NCBI GenBank assembly: GCA_903830725.1
Contig: CAIKVH010000048.1
Location: forward strand, 1 to 64,000
Source: an uncultured Burkholderiales bacterium
GTDB lineage: Bacteria > Pseudomonadota > Gammaproteobacteria > Burkholderiales > Burkholderiaceae_C
DNA length: 64,000 nucleotides
Direction of reading: 5' to 3'
The notes below the pieces were generated by a model. That model saw only the letters and a program-made list of their open reading frames with translations, had not been told where the DNA came from and did not search any database. Positions 36,990 to 46,335 of this stretch are shown one piece after another (positions within the stretch are counted from its first letter, which is position 1; each line of letters starts with the position of its first letter). Position numbers and translations under genes: made by a program.

Positions 36990-37853
36990 TCAAAAGAGTT
37001 TCTTAGCGTCTTCGAGTAAATGCTCAGCAAGAACAGATTTTGGACCATTGCTCCAAAGTAGTCCCATACGGCGAACCGGTGCAGGCGAAGGCAATGGGAT
37101 TCGCACAATCTTCAGCCCCTCGGACCAAGGGGGCGTCCAGTCCGGTAGCAAAGAGACGCCAAGCCCTTGATGAACAAATGCAGCAATAGCGTGAAGTCCG
37201 TCTATCTCAATGCGCTCACGTGGCTGAATTTGATTTTCTTTCAAATAGTTATCCGCAAGCTTACCCCCCCACATATGACGGTCGTATCTTATAAAAGGCT
37301 CATTATTGAGAAGCTCAAAAGGATCTCTTCCCGCCATATTCTCTGGGGCAATAACGCACAAAGGCTCGTTCACTAAAACCCTCCACTCACAGGATTTGGG
37401 GAGTTTAAATTGGGGTTCAACGATGACTGCAGCGTCCAAAGAGCCATTGGTCACCATTTGGTACAAGGCTGCTGAGTTTCCCGGCTCTATGAACACCGCT
37501 AGATTGGGATAACGTTTGTAGAGTCCGCATAAAAGCGGGGCGATAATACCGCTTAATGTAGAGGCAGAAGCGCCAAGTCGGAATTCCCCGAGTGACGCTT
37601 CGTTATTGGCCATTGCATGCAGGTTTCGAACATTTTGAACCAACTCCCTGGCACTGGCAAGAACACGCATCCCAGCCTCCGTGGACTTGACAGTCCTCCC
37701 AACTCTCCTTAAGAGGGGGGTTCCCAGTTCATCCTCAATGGCCTTTATGCGAGCAGTAACAGCGGCTGGGGAGAGATCAAGGCGCCTAGCAGCTTCAGCT
37801 ACCGAGCCACACTCGATAACAGTAACAAAGCTTTGAAGAAATTGAGTTTCCAT
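36990..37853 (-). CDS. LysR-family transcriptional regulator
   Basis: This 287-residue regulator has an N-terminal winged helix-turn-helix (METQFLQSFVTVIECGSVAE, then RRLDLSPAAVTARIKAIEDE) and a C-terminal two-lobed effector domain from about residue 90. It is divergent from the UxaA/GarD-type dehydratase gene 196 bases away, so that gene and the following island are the likely targets, with a sugar acid as the probable co-inducer. It is convergent with the IlvD-type gene. Confidence 0.93.
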   Translation of the reverse strand: METQFLQSFVTVIECGSVAEAARRLDLSPAAVTARIKAIEDELGTPLLRRVGRTVKSTEAGMRVLASARELVQNVRNLHAMANNEASLGEFRLGASASTLSGIIAPLLCGLYKRYPNLAVFIEPGNSAALYQMVTNGSLDAAVIVEPQFKLPKSCEWRVLVNEPLCVIAPENMAGRDPFELLNNEPFIRYDRHMWGGKLADNYLKENQIQPRERIEIDGLHAIAAFVHQGLGVSLLPDWTPPWSEGLKIVRIPLPSPAPVRRMGLLWSNGPKSVLAEHLLEDAKKLF

Positions 37854-37925
37854 TTTGACAAATTGGTTTCGTTAATGTTTGAAGATGGAATTGCATGATT
37901 GATGAGTTCTTATTAAACACTAACA

Positions 37926-37942
37926 ATACAAAAAGTATATAC
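37926..37942. promoter_or_regulatory. Candidate LysR-type binding site
   Basis: ATAC-AAAAA-GTAT is an inverted repeat in the divergent region, overlapping the palindrome GTATATAC. LysR-type sites usually have T-N11-A spacing, so this one is shorter than the norm; the call rests on position and symmetry. Confidence 0.35.
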
Positions 37943-38049
37943 GAAGTGAAAACTTTGCTTGATCAACCCAGACGCAGCCTAGCAATGCAATCTAAAACCT
38001 CATTTTTGCCTGTATTTTCTCAAAAGCTATCGAATTGGATTTGGGCATC

Positions 38050-39597
38050 ATGATTGAAACTAAAACCAAAAGCATAACTGGATCCGTGATCCGTTTGCAT
38101 CCATCCGACAACGTTGTTATAGCCCGAATCGATGTAGGTATTGGGTCCAGGATAGAGTCGGAGGGTTTTACCAGCCGCAGTCAAGTACCCGCAGGACACA
38201 AGATTGCGGCTGTTGATATTACCAAAGGCTCTGCAATTTTAAAATACGATACATGTATTGGATTTGCATCAACTGATATTACTGCTGGCACCTATGTGCA
38301 TTCGCATAATGTGAGTTTTCAGGAGTATGACCGGGATTACGCTTACGCGAGAAATTACCAAGCTACGCCAATTCTGCCAATTGATCAGCAAGCTCAATTT
38401 ATGGGTTATGTGAGGTCTGATGGTCAAGTGGGTACTCGAAACTTTATTGGTATTCTCTCAACCGTCAACTGCTCAGCCACTGTTGTGCACAAGGTTGCCG
38501 AGGCCTTTACGGCTGAGCGTTTAAGTGAGTTTCCAAACATCGACGGAGTAGTTGGTTTAAGTCACGGCCTTGGATGTGGCATGGAGATGTCGGGCGAGCC
38601 CATGGAGTTGTTACGTCGCACCATTGGGGGGTACGCGAGAAATCCAAATTTTGCCGCCGTTCTAATTATCGGTTTGGGTTGTGAGCGAAATCAACTCGCT
38701 GGGCTGATGGGGCAAGAAGGGCTGGAAACCAACCCGCGTCTAAAAACATTTGTTATGCAGGAAAATGGGGGGACGCGCAAAACTATTGAGGATGCAGTTG
38801 CTACTATTCAATCTATGCTTGCGCAAGCAAACGATGTTCGTCGTGAGCCTGTGTCCGCGAGTCATTTGAAAATTGGTCTGCAGTGTGGGGGGTCTGATGG
38901 TTTTTCATCCATCACTGCGAACCCAGCTCTGGGTGCGGCTATGGATATTCTGGTGCGCCATGGCGGAACCCCGATTCTCTCAGAGACACCTGAAATTTAC
39001 GGTGTGGAACATACACTGACTAGACGTGCTGTGAGCAAGCAAGTTGGTGAAAAACTGATAGAGCGTATTCGATGGTGGAAGGATGTGTATTCTCCCGGAC
39101 GAGATGTCCAAATTAACGGAGCAGTTAGTCCTGGAAATCAGGTAGGCGGATTGGCCAACATTTTTGAGAAATCCTTGGGATCATCTATGAAGGGCGGAAC
39201 AACTGGATTAATGCAAGTCTACCGTTACGCTGAACCCGTTCTGGACCATGGACTTGTGTTTATGGATACCCCTGGGTTTGACCCTTGCTCAGCAACTGGA
39301 CAAATTGCGGGCGGTGCAAACATGATCATGTTCACGACAGGAAGGGGATCTATGTTTGGGGCAAAGCCTGTGCCCTCGGTCAAGCTTGCTACAAATACAC
39401 CTATGTACGAGCGGCTGATGGAGGATATGGATCTTAACTGCGGCGAGATACTGGACGGGACGGCGACCTTGCAGGAGATTGGTCAGAAAATATTTGAACT
39501 CATGCTTAGGGTTGCCTCTGGTGAGCGAACCAAGAGTGAACTGTTGGATCTTGGAGACCATGAGTTTGTGCCCTGGAATATTGGTGTTGTTAGTTAA
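38050..39597 (+). CDS. UxaA/GarD-family aldarate or altronate dehydratase
   Basis: The start at the ATG at 38050 gives 515 residues; an in-frame TTG lies 15 bases upstream. The protein has an N-terminal SAF-like domain (about 1-95, with SVIRLHPSDNVVIARIDVGIG) and the large C-terminal UxaA domain (MGYVRSDGQVGTRNFIGI, GVVGLSHGLGCGMEMSGEP, LIIGLGCERNQL, LKIGLQCGGSDGFSSITANP). That is the one-chain layout of altronate dehydratase and galactarate dehydratase GarD. With a DapA-family gene next and a uronate dehydrogenase nearby, an aldarate (galactarate or glucarate) substrate seems more likely than altronate. The gene opens the island downstream of the divergent LysR. Confidence 0.88.
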   Translation: MIETKTKSITGSVIRLHPSDNVVIARIDVGIGSRIESEGFTSRSQVPAGHKIAAVDITKGSAILKYDTCIGFASTDITAGTYVHSHNVSFQEYDRDYAYARNYQATPILPIDQQAQFMGYVRSDGQVGTRNFIGILSTVNCSATVVHKVAEAFTAERLSEFPNIDGVVGLSHGLGCGMEMSGEPMELLRRTIGGYARNPNFAAVLIIGLGCERNQLAGLMGQEGLETNPRLKTFVMQENGGTRKTIEDAVATIQSMLAQANDVRREPVSASHLKIGLQCGGSDGFSSITANPALGAAMDILVRHGGTPILSETPEIYGVEHTLTRRAVSKQVGEKLIERIRWWKDVYSPGRDVQINGAVSPGNQVGGLANIFEKSLGSSMKGGTTGLMQVYRYAEPVLDHGLVFMDTPGFDPCSATGQIAGGANMIMFTTGRGSMFGAKPVPSVKLATNTPMYERLMEDMDLNCGEILDGTATLQEIGQKIFELMLRVASGERTKSELLDLGDHEFVPWNIGVVS

Positions 39598-39686
39598 AGT
39601 TGTTTGAAAACTGACCCACATATCTTCCTGGTAACATATATTTTCCCTTAAATTTTTAACAAGAATTGATATAACTTTTAAACATT

Positions 39687-40619
39687 ATGAGCACTATTCA
39701 TCCAAAACCAGGTGGCATTTACTCTCCCGTACTGACACCTTTTAATACCGACCGTAGCCCCGATCACGACCGCTTTGTGCGGCACTGCCGTTGGCTAATC
39801 GAGCAAGACGTCGGCTTGGCATTTTTTGGCACCAACTCAGAAGCTACATCTCTTACTTTAGTAGAGAAGCATAAACTTCTAGACTCTCTCATTGATGCAA
39901 AAATTCCTCCTCACCGAATGATGCCAGGCACAGGCGCATGTGCGCTTGGGGATGCAATTGAGCTGACTAAGCACGCCGTGGACGCAGGTTGTGGCGGCGT
40001 ATTGATGCTGCCACCCTTTTATTACAAAGGTGTGAGCGATGAGGGCTTATTTAGAGCGTATTCAACGGTGATTGATTCTGTGGCAGATGAAAGGTTACGT
40101 GTTTACCTTTATCACATTCCACAAGTCTCTGGAGTCCCAATTCCTTTGACTTTGATTGAGCGTTTAATGAAAGCATATCCTAAAGCAATTGCTGGCATCA
40201 AGGACAGCTCTGGCGACTGGAATAACACGCAAGCAATGTTGAAAGAATTCCAGCCTCACGGATTTGATGTCTTTGCTGGAAGTGAAAACTTTCTTTTAGC
40301 CAACCTGCGAGGCGGTGGTGTGGGATGCATCACAGCAACTGGAAATGTAAATCCTGGTGCAATTGTGCAGTTGTATAAAACTTGGAAAGAAAAATCAGCA
40401 GACGATACGCAATCTAAATTAGATGCGACGCGTGCAGCATTTGCAAAATTCCCGATGATTCCCGCAATGAAAGCGGCAATTGCTTGGAAAACTGGCCGCT
40501 CAGATTGGAGCACCGTTCGTCCCCCATTGATTGAGTTGAATCCCGATCAGGTGAGTCAATTACAGGAGTTACTTGAAAAGGTTCAATTTGAGATGCCCAA
40601 TGCGCTGAGCCTAGCTTAA
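39687..40619 (+). CDS. DapA-family lyase/dehydratase (possible 5-dehydro-4-deoxyglucarate dehydratase)
   Basis: This 310-residue TIM-barrel protein has the Schiff-base Lys172 (AIAGIKDSSGDW) and the partner Tyr142 (YLYHIP). The N-terminal GGIYSPVLTPF and GTNSEATSLT stretches differ from true dihydrodipicolinate synthase (GTTGE) and point to the sugar-acid-acting part of the family. Following a UxaA/GarD dehydratase, the role could be conversion of 5-keto-4-deoxyglucarate to 2-oxoglutarate semialdehyde (KdgD-like), or an aldolase reaction on a 2-keto-3-deoxy acid. The choice cannot be made from motifs alone. Confidence 0.88.
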   Translation: MSTIHPKPGGIYSPVLTPFNTDRSPDHDRFVRHCRWLIEQDVGLAFFGTNSEATSLTLVEKHKLLDSLIDAKIPPHRMMPGTGACALGDAIELTKHAVDAGCGGVLMLPPFYYKGVSDEGLFRAYSTVIDSVADERLRVYLYHIPQVSGVPIPLTLIERLMKAYPKAIAGIKDSSGDWNNTQAMLKEFQPHGFDVFAGSENFLLANLRGGGVGCITATGNVNPGAIVQLYKTWKEKSADDTQSKLDATRAAFAKFPMIPAMKAAIAWKTGRSDWSTVRPPLIELNPDQVSQLQELLEKVQFEMPNALSLA

Positions 40620-40627
40620 AGCTGTAA

Positions 40628-40689
40628 CTACTGTCGTCCATTCATATGAGCAATTTTTTAAACTAATTATTCAGATGAATGGACAGTAG
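40628..40689 (+). terminator. Imperfect long inverted repeat after the DapA-family gene
   Basis: CTACTG-TCG-TCCATTCAT (40628-40645) pairs with ATGAATGGACAGTAG (40675-40689); a three-base bulge interrupts 15 pairs, and the loop is about 29 bases with a T-rich core. It begins nine bases after the stop codon. The following sequence is T-rich but without a clean T run, so it may be a terminator or an mRNA-stabilising hairpin. Confidence 0.45.
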
Positions 40690-40911
40690 ATGATTTTAAG
40701 TTTTTGAATGAATTCGATATTGCTTTTTTATTTTTTCAAAGACTCATTATTGAAATGAATATGTATTTTTAAAAAGTTAAAAGTAATTCCTCTCACTAGG
40801 GAAGTTACTGATTATTTAAAAAGTATTGCTCATTAAAATTACATATCAAAATTTATTAATAAATTAAATTTAAATTTAAACTTACTAAACCAACCTAAAG
40901 CGAGAACATTT

Positions 40912-42183
40912 ATGACTACAGAAAACAATCTTAATCGTAGCTTGCAAACTGATTCCGAAAGTTCGAGTGATTTAAAAATGGAGCGTCCTAACGAAAAAAG
41001 ACGCGACTTAGGTAAAGCAATCGGAGGTGCAATTCTTACCTCTGGTTTAGGTTTCCCAATGATTGGGCGCGCTGCTGTTGATCCAGTAAATATTGGAGCT
41101 TTGTACCCCGTAACAGGCAGTATGGCGCAAATTGGATTGCAATGCGTTGCAGCCGCTAAACTAGCTGTAGAGATGATCAACCAAGAGGGCGGCATCAAAT
41201 CTTTGGGCGGGGCAAAAATTAATTTAATCATCTCCGATGTTCAAAGTGATACGACTGTTACTAGGACCGAGACGGACCGTTTGATTACTAGCAATAAACT
41301 TTCTGCAATTCACGGATGCTACGCTTCTGCTTTAACTTTAATTGCAAGTGAAGTTGCTGAGCGCGCAAAAGTTCCTTTGGTCACGGGATCTAGTTCTGAT
41401 ATGTTGAACAAGGGCGGGCGTAGCTATACATTCACACCTTTCTCGCGTGCCTCTCAGTTTGCATTGGCTCAGTTGCAAATGGCTAAGCTTGTATCTGAGA
41501 AGCCAAAGGTTGCGGTTATTTTTGAAAATACCGCTTTCGGAACGTCATCATCTAACGGACTAAAAGAGCAGGCAGTCACTGAGGGCGTTGAGATCGTAAT
41601 GTTTGAGCCTTATTCAGCGGGTTTGACCGATGCTGCACCCTTGATCAATAAAGTTAAAGCGTCTGGTGCAAACATGCTGTTCTCAGTCTCTTATTTAAAT
41701 GACTTAATTCTTATCGTAAGAACCATTAAGCAGTTTGGACTGAAGATTGCTGTGAACGGCGGCTCTGGTGGCTTTGTGATGGAGGACTTCTACAAGAACG
41801 TTGGCACAGCTGCCGAAGGTCTGATGGGTGTCGCTCACTGGAACCACGATATGAGTCCTGATGCGCAACGTGTGAATGCGGAATATAAAAAGAGAAACGG
41901 TGAGTTTTTGTTTGAATCTGCCGGAAGCACGATGTCGATTACTTATATGTTGGCTGATTCGATTGAGCGTGCGGCATCAAGAGACCCGCAAAAAGTCAGG
42001 GAAGCCTTGGCTAATATCGATGTATCTCATGGCTACGCTGCCATGGGGCCAAGTGGACGAGTGAAGTTTGGCCCTGATGGCAGGAATATTTATGGTCGTC
42101 CTTTGGGTGTGCAATGGCAAAACGGTGACTTAGTCACAGTTTTTCCTAAAGCTGACGCAAAAGCTCCGATGTTGAAGTCTTAA
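40912..42183 (+). CDS. Liv-type ABC transporter substrate-binding protein, possible Tat substrate
   Basis: This 423-residue protein has an unusually long polar N-terminus before the export signal: KRRDLGKAIGGAILTSGLGF at about residues 29-48 looks like a twin-arginine signal with a weak hydrophobic core. The mature chain starts near VDPVNIGALYPVTGSMAQIG and has the type I binding-protein fold (AVEMINQEGGIKSLGG, IHGCYASALTLIASEVAE). It is the first gene of a complete ABC operon inside the sugar-acid island, so a uronate, aldarate or lactone ligand is more likely here than an amino acid; that is inference from context. Confidence 0.9.
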   Translation: MTTENNLNRSLQTDSESSSDLKMERPNEKRRDLGKAIGGAILTSGLGFPMIGRAAVDPVNIGALYPVTGSMAQIGLQCVAAAKLAVEMINQEGGIKSLGGAKINLIISDVQSDTTVTRTETDRLITSNKLSAIHGCYASALTLIASEVAERAKVPLVTGSSSDMLNKGGRSYTFTPFSRASQFALAQLQMAKLVSEKPKVAVIFENTAFGTSSSNGLKEQAVTEGVEIVMFEPYSAGLTDAAPLINKVKASGANMLFSVSYLNDLILIVRTIKQFGLKIAVNGGSGGFVMEDFYKNVGTAAEGLMGVAHWNHDMSPDAQRVNAEYKKRNGEFLFESAGSTMSITYMLADSIERAASRDPQKVREALANIDVSHGYAAMGPSGRVKFGPDGRNIYGRPLGVQWQNGDLVTVFPKADAKAPMLKS

Positions 42184-42199
42184 TTTAAAACGAATCTCA

Positions 42200-43069
42200 A
42201 TGACTGAAACAATAATTCAGGCGATAGTTAATGGCCTATTGATCGGTGGTATTTACGCGCTAGTAAGTATTGGAGTAACGCTTATTTTTGGCGTTATCAA
42301 GATTGTTAATTTTGCGCATGGTGAATTTGTAATGATAGGAATGTACATAACGTACTTCCTATCAACACTTTTTGCTATAGATCCACTTGTATCGTTACTG
42401 ATATCTATGCCTGTTTTATTTGTTGTTGGCGTATTAATTCAGCACTTTCTAATTAGACGCGTTCTTGGTTTGAATGATCTGCCTCAGATTTTTCTTACCT
42501 TTGCGATGTCTTTATTGCTGATTAATGTTTGCTTGATGCTTTTCTCGGCGAACTACAGATCTGTTCACACTTGGTATTCGGATGAGGCTTTCAATGTCCT
42601 TGGTATTTTTATTCCACTAGCAAAACTTATTTCGTTTGTAGTTGCAATGGTGTTGAGTGTTGCCCTTTGGATATTTTTGCATACCACTGACTTGGGTAAG
42701 GCAATGAGGGCGTCCTCCCAAAATAGAGTCGTAGCGCAACTGATGGGCATCAATCCTAACCGTGTGTTTGCTGTAGCGCTTGGCGTTGCCTTGGCATTGG
42801 CTGGTGCAGCGGGATCGCTCTTAATGCCTTTTTATCCAGCGACCCCGATGGTTGGGCAGATATTTGTGTTGATGGCTTTTGTGGCGGTTGTTTTGGGTAC
42901 TCTCGGAAATGTAAGAGGGGCTCTCGTTGCGAGCTTGTTGATGGGAGTGGCTGAGTCGCTTGGCGTCCAGTTTATTGGAGCAGATTCTGGATTAATTGTT
43001 GTCTTTATCTTGTTATTGACAACACTTGCATTAAAGCCAGGCGGTTTAGCTACGGGATGGAAAAATTGA
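42200..43069 (+). CDS. livH: LivH-type ABC transporter permease
   Basis: This 289-residue permease shows about eight membrane segments, the LivH block IVNFAHGEFVMIGMY at about residues 34-48, the coupling-loop RASSQNRVVAQLMGIN near 175-190, and the C-terminal ALKPGGLATGW. It starts 16 bases after the binding-protein gene and overlaps the next permease gene by 13 bases, so the transporter genes are tightly coupled. Confidence 0.92.
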   Translation: MTETIIQAIVNGLLIGGIYALVSIGVTLIFGVIKIVNFAHGEFVMIGMYITYFLSTLFAIDPLVSLLISMPVLFVVGVLIQHFLIRRVLGLNDLPQIFLTFAMSLLLINVCLMLFSANYRSVHTWYSDEAFNVLGIFIPLAKLISFVVAMVLSVALWIFLHTTDLGKAMRASSQNRVVAQLMGINPNRVFAVALGVALALAGAAGSLLMPFYPATPMVGQIFVLMAFVAVVLGTLGNVRGALVASLLMGVAESLGVQFIGADSGLIVVFILLLTTLALKPGGLATGWKN

Positions 43070-44049
43070 TTGTATTTTCAAGCCAACTGAAATGGGCCAT
43101 TTATCTTGCATTAGCAGCGCTGATGCTTTCATTGCCCTTGCTCATCAATAGCTCCTTTGCTATTGAAATTTTAATTCGTATTATTTTATTTTCATTCATA
43201 GGTACTGCCTGGAATTTACTAGGCGGCTATGCAAAGCAATTGTCCCTTGGACATGCAACTTTTTTTGGACTGGGGGCATATACATCCACTATCCTTCAAA
43301 TCAAATTTGGTATTTCACCTTGGATCGGTATGTTTGCAGGTGGTTTGCTAGGGACTATTGCAAGCTTACCTATGGGGTGGCTATGCTTTAGGCTTAAGGG
43401 CCCCTATTTCACCATCTCTACTATCGCAACAACGAATGTGTTGATGCTTGTCTTTCTTAAGTTTCGCGATTTCGCCTGGGGTGCAGAGGGAACAACGATC
43501 CCAAACCTGGGCCATGCGCCACTGATGATGCAATTTGAAACCAAAATACCTTATTACTATATTATTTTAATTTTGCTCTTTATCGCTTTGATGATCACTG
43601 CTTGGATAGAGCGTTCTAGGGTCGGTTATTACCTTGTTGCTTTGGGTGAAGATGAGGACGCTGCTGCTGCGAGCGGGGTAGATGTAGTAAAGGTTAAGCG
43701 CAATATATTTATGATATCTGCCTTTTTAACGGGCTTGGCTGGAACTTTTTATACCCAATACATTTACTTTATTGATCCGCAAACTGCGTTTAATTTTAAT
43801 ATCTCGATTGAGGCCGCACTTGTGTCCATTGTGGGAGGTATTGGAACACTTTGGGGTCCATTAATTGGTACAGTTTTGCTAGAGACCACTTCAGCTTTGC
43901 TTCAAAGTTGGTTTGGAAATTCTATTGGGGGCATACAACTCACCATATACAGTTTAATTTTAATGGCCGTAATTTTATGGCGTCCTACTGGAATTGTTGG
44001 CTATGTTAAAGAAGTGTATAACCGTCGTAAAAATAGAGGCACAGAGTAA
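43057..44049 (+). CDS. livM: LivM-type ABC transporter permease
   Basis: This 330-residue permease starts inside the end of livH. It has about nine membrane segments, the LivM block GYAKQLSLGHATFFGLGAYT at about residues 54-73, the GPYFTISTIAT segment near 115, the coupling helix GEDEDAAAASGVDVVKVKR near 200-218 and the closing ILWRPTGIVGYVKEV. It is followed three bases later by the ATPase gene. Confidence 0.92.
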   Translation: MEKLIVFSSQLKWAIYLALAALMLSLPLLINSSFAIEILIRIILFSFIGTAWNLLGGYAKQLSLGHATFFGLGAYTSTILQIKFGISPWIGMFAGGLLGTIASLPMGWLCFRLKGPYFTISTIATTNVLMLVFLKFRDFAWGAEGTTIPNLGHAPLMMQFETKIPYYYIILILLFIALMITAWIERSRVGYYLVALGEDEDAAAASGVDVVKVKRNIFMISAFLTGLAGTFYTQYIYFIDPQTAFNFNISIEAALVSIVGGIGTLWGPLIGTVLLETTSALLQSWFGNSIGGIQLTIYSLILMAVILWRPTGIVGYVKEVYNRRKNRGTE

Positions 44050-44052
44050 TTT

Positions 44053-44799
44053 ATGAGTGATGCCCTAGTTATTAAAAATTTAAATAAGAAATTTGGTGGA
44101 CTGCACGTCATTAATGATGTCTCCTTCACTGTCAAACAAAATCAGACATTGGCGTTGATTGGGCCCAACGGAGCGGGTAAAACAACAGCCTTTAATTTGA
44201 TCATGGGCTTTTATCAGCCTGAGAGTGGATCCATCAACGCGTTTGGACGCGAAATTGGAGGGTTAAAGCCACACCAAGTTTGTGATATTGGGTTGGCCAG
44301 AACGTTTCAAGTTGCAAAGCCGTTTGGAGGAATGACTGTTTTGGATAATGTCATGACTGGTGCGTTCTTAAGAAATTCGAGTCCATCAAAAGCTCGAGAT
44401 GCAGCTAGAGAGGCAATCAATTTTTTAGGCCTAGGTGCTCGTGAGAATTTCGCTGCCAGGGACCTCACAACGATCGATCAGCGCAGATTGGAAATGGCTC
44501 GTGCTCTTGCTACAAATCCAAAAATTCTTTTGCTAGACGAGGTTATGGCTGGTTTGAATCCTTCGGAGGTTGATCAGGCTGTAGGCTTGATTGATAAATT
44601 GGCGGCTCGCGGTCTCACCATCGTGATCGTAGAGCATTTAATGAGGGCAATTATGGCTGTCGCAAAATATATAGTTGTTCTTGACCATGGACAAAAAATC
44701 GCTGAGGGCTCACCTAGTGAGGTTATAAACGATCCTGAGGTGATTAGGGCATATTTAGGATCTAGTTATCTTGAAGCTAAAGAGGCTCTTCATGATTGA
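44053..44799 (+). CDS. livG: LivG-type ABC transporter ATP-binding protein
   Basis: This 248-residue ATPase has Walker A GPNGAGKTT (about residues 37-45), the LivG-type LARTFQVAKPFGGMTVLDNV, the degenerate signature DLTTIDQRRLEMARALA in place of LSYGQQR, and Walker B ILLLDEVMAGLNPSE, with the less common Glu-Val-Met after the catalytic pair. It overlaps the following LivF gene by eight bases. Confidence 0.92.
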   Translation: MSDALVIKNLNKKFGGLHVINDVSFTVKQNQTLALIGPNGAGKTTAFNLIMGFYQPESGSINAFGREIGGLKPHQVCDIGLARTFQVAKPFGGMTVLDNVMTGAFLRNSSPSKARDAAREAINFLGLGARENFAARDLTTIDQRRLEMARALATNPKILLLDEVMAGLNPSEVDQAVGLIDKLAARGLTIVIVEHLMRAIMAVAKYIVVLDHGQKIAEGSPSEVINDPEVIRAYLGSSYLEAKEALHD

Positions 44800-45496
44800 A
44801 CTTAGTGGAGTTGGTGCAGGTTACGGATCTGTAAAAGCAATCAACGATATATCTATCAAGGTTGAGGAGGGTGAGGCTGTTGGACTCTTGGGCGCTAATG
44901 GGGCTGGAAAAAGCACAACATTGCGTTCCATATCAGGTCTGTTGAAATTGACTTCAGGAAAAATTACATTCATGGGGCAAGACCTGGCAAACTTGATGCC
45001 TCACCAAATTACAGAACTCGGTATAGCTCATGTGCCTGAGGGTCGGCAAGTATTTCCTGAAATGACGGTTCACGAAAATTTAGAAATTGGTTCCTATGCG
45101 CCGCGTGCAAAAGCGGATAGGGCCAGATCCTTGGACCTGGTGTACACCATATTCCCAAGGTTGGCAGAAAGAAGGGACCAACTTGCTGGGACGATGAGCG
45201 GTGGTGAGCAACAAATGTTAGTCGTCGGACGTGGTCTCATGTTAAAGCCGCGGTTGCTGATGTTGGATGAACCGTCCCTAGGTCTGTCTCCTGTAATGTG
45301 TGACGTAACATTTGAAAAAATTCGTGAAATCCATAAAATGGGTACTGCTATTTTATTGGTTGAGCAAAATGTTTCTAGAGCTTTAAGTCTTGTCCAAAGA
45401 GCTTACGTACTCGAGGGAGGCAAGGTCATCATGCACGGAGCCAGTAAGGATTTACTAAACAACCCACAAGTTCAGTCCGCATATTTGGGTATTTAA
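44792..45496 (+). CDS. livF: LivF-type ABC transporter ATP-binding protein
   Basis: I start this gene at the ATG at 44792 (234 residues), which gives the family N-terminus MIELSGVGAGYGS, overlaps livG by eight bases and has AGAGG upstream. Walker A is GANGAGKST, the LivF-specific block is IAHVPEGRQVFPEM, the signature is MSGGEQQMLVVGR and Walker B is LLMLDEPSLGLSP. All catalytic residues are present, in contrast with the Arg-containing LivF encoded near 17.3 kb. It completes the ABC operon just before the uronate dehydrogenase gene. Confidence 0.92.
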   Translation: MIELSGVGAGYGSVKAINDISIKVEEGEAVGLLGANGAGKSTTLRSISGLLKLTSGKITFMGQDLANLMPHQITELGIAHVPEGRQVFPEMTVHENLEIGSYAPRAKADRARSLDLVYTIFPRLAERRDQLAGTMSGGEQQMLVVGRGLMLKPRLLMLDEPSLGLSPVMCDVTFEKIREIHKMGTAILLVEQNVSRALSLVQRAYVLEGGKVIMHGASKDLLNNPQVQSAYLGI

Positions 45497-45525
45497 TCCG
45501 TTTGGTTTTACGTTTTGGAGTTTGA

Positions 45526-46335
45526 ATGAAGAAAATACTTATCACCGGATCTGGTGGAATGATTGGTAAGGTCTTAAGAGAGGGCTTGAGGAACCAATAT
45601 GAGCTGATCCGCTGCCTTGATATATCGGATCAAGAGGCTGCTTCAGCGAAAGAGGAAGTGATTAAGTGTGACCTACGCGATGTCGATGGACTTAACAAAG
45701 CAATGCACGGCATAGACTGCGTTATTCATTTGGCTGGAGTTTCTGTTGAAGATTCATGGGAGAAGATACTCCCCGCAAACATCGAAGGCTGTTATAACGC
45801 ATTCTCAATTGCGCAACAAAATAACGTAAAACGATTTATCTTTGCCAGTTCAAATCACGCTGTTGGATTTCATAGACGGGAAAGATTTATAGATACCGAT
45901 GTCCAAACCAGGCCCGACGGCCGGTACGGCGTTTCCAAAGTTTTTGGAGAGGCTTTAGGACGTCTATACGCAGATAAATACGGCGTTCAAGTTGCTTGCC
46001 TTCGAATTGGATCTTTTAGACCTAATAACAAGCCAGCCGATATTAGACAACTCAATACCTGGATCAGCCACAGGGATATGATTGGCTTGACTAAAGCGTG
46101 CATAGATCACCCTGGATTTCATTATGAAATTATTTACGGTGTTTCTAATAATTTAAGAAACAGATTTGACAATACACCAGTTAAGCATATGGGATATAGA
46201 CCCGTGGACAATGCTGAAGATTTTAGAGATGAGGTCTATAAAAATAGTCCCAAAGAAGATCCGGTGAGTGAGCTTTTCCACGGCGCTATGTATTGCCCAA
46301 TGGAGTTCGTTGGCAACACGGATGCGATTGAATAA
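45526..46335 (+). CDS. udh: Uronate dehydrogenase-like NAD-dependent oxidoreductase
   Basis: This 269-residue short-chain dehydrogenase of the extended epimerase type has the NAD motif TGSGGMIG (residues 7-14), and the catalytic Ser109, Tyr134 and Lys138 (FASSNHAVGF and RYGVSKVFGEALG). The segments SSNHAVGFHRRE, CLRIGSFRPNNKPADIRQLNTW and HYEIIYGVSNN are those of uronate dehydrogenase, which oxidises glucuronate or galacturonate to the aldaro-lactone. The length fits (about 265 residues). It follows the Liv-type transporter by 29 bases, so uptake and first oxidation are in one operon. No lactonase gene is seen in the window. Confidence 0.85.
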   Translation: MKKILITGSGGMIGKVLREGLRNQYELIRCLDISDQEAASAKEEVIKCDLRDVDGLNKAMHGIDCVIHLAGVSVEDSWEKILPANIEGCYNAFSIAQQNNVKRFIFASSNHAVGFHRRERFIDTDVQTRPDGRYGVSKVFGEALGRLYADKYGVQVACLRIGSFRPNNKPADIRQLNTWISHRDMIGLTKACIDHPGFHYEIIYGVSNNLRNRFDNTPVKHMGYRPVDNAEDFRDEVYKNSPKEDPVSELFHGAMYCPMEFVGNTDAIE

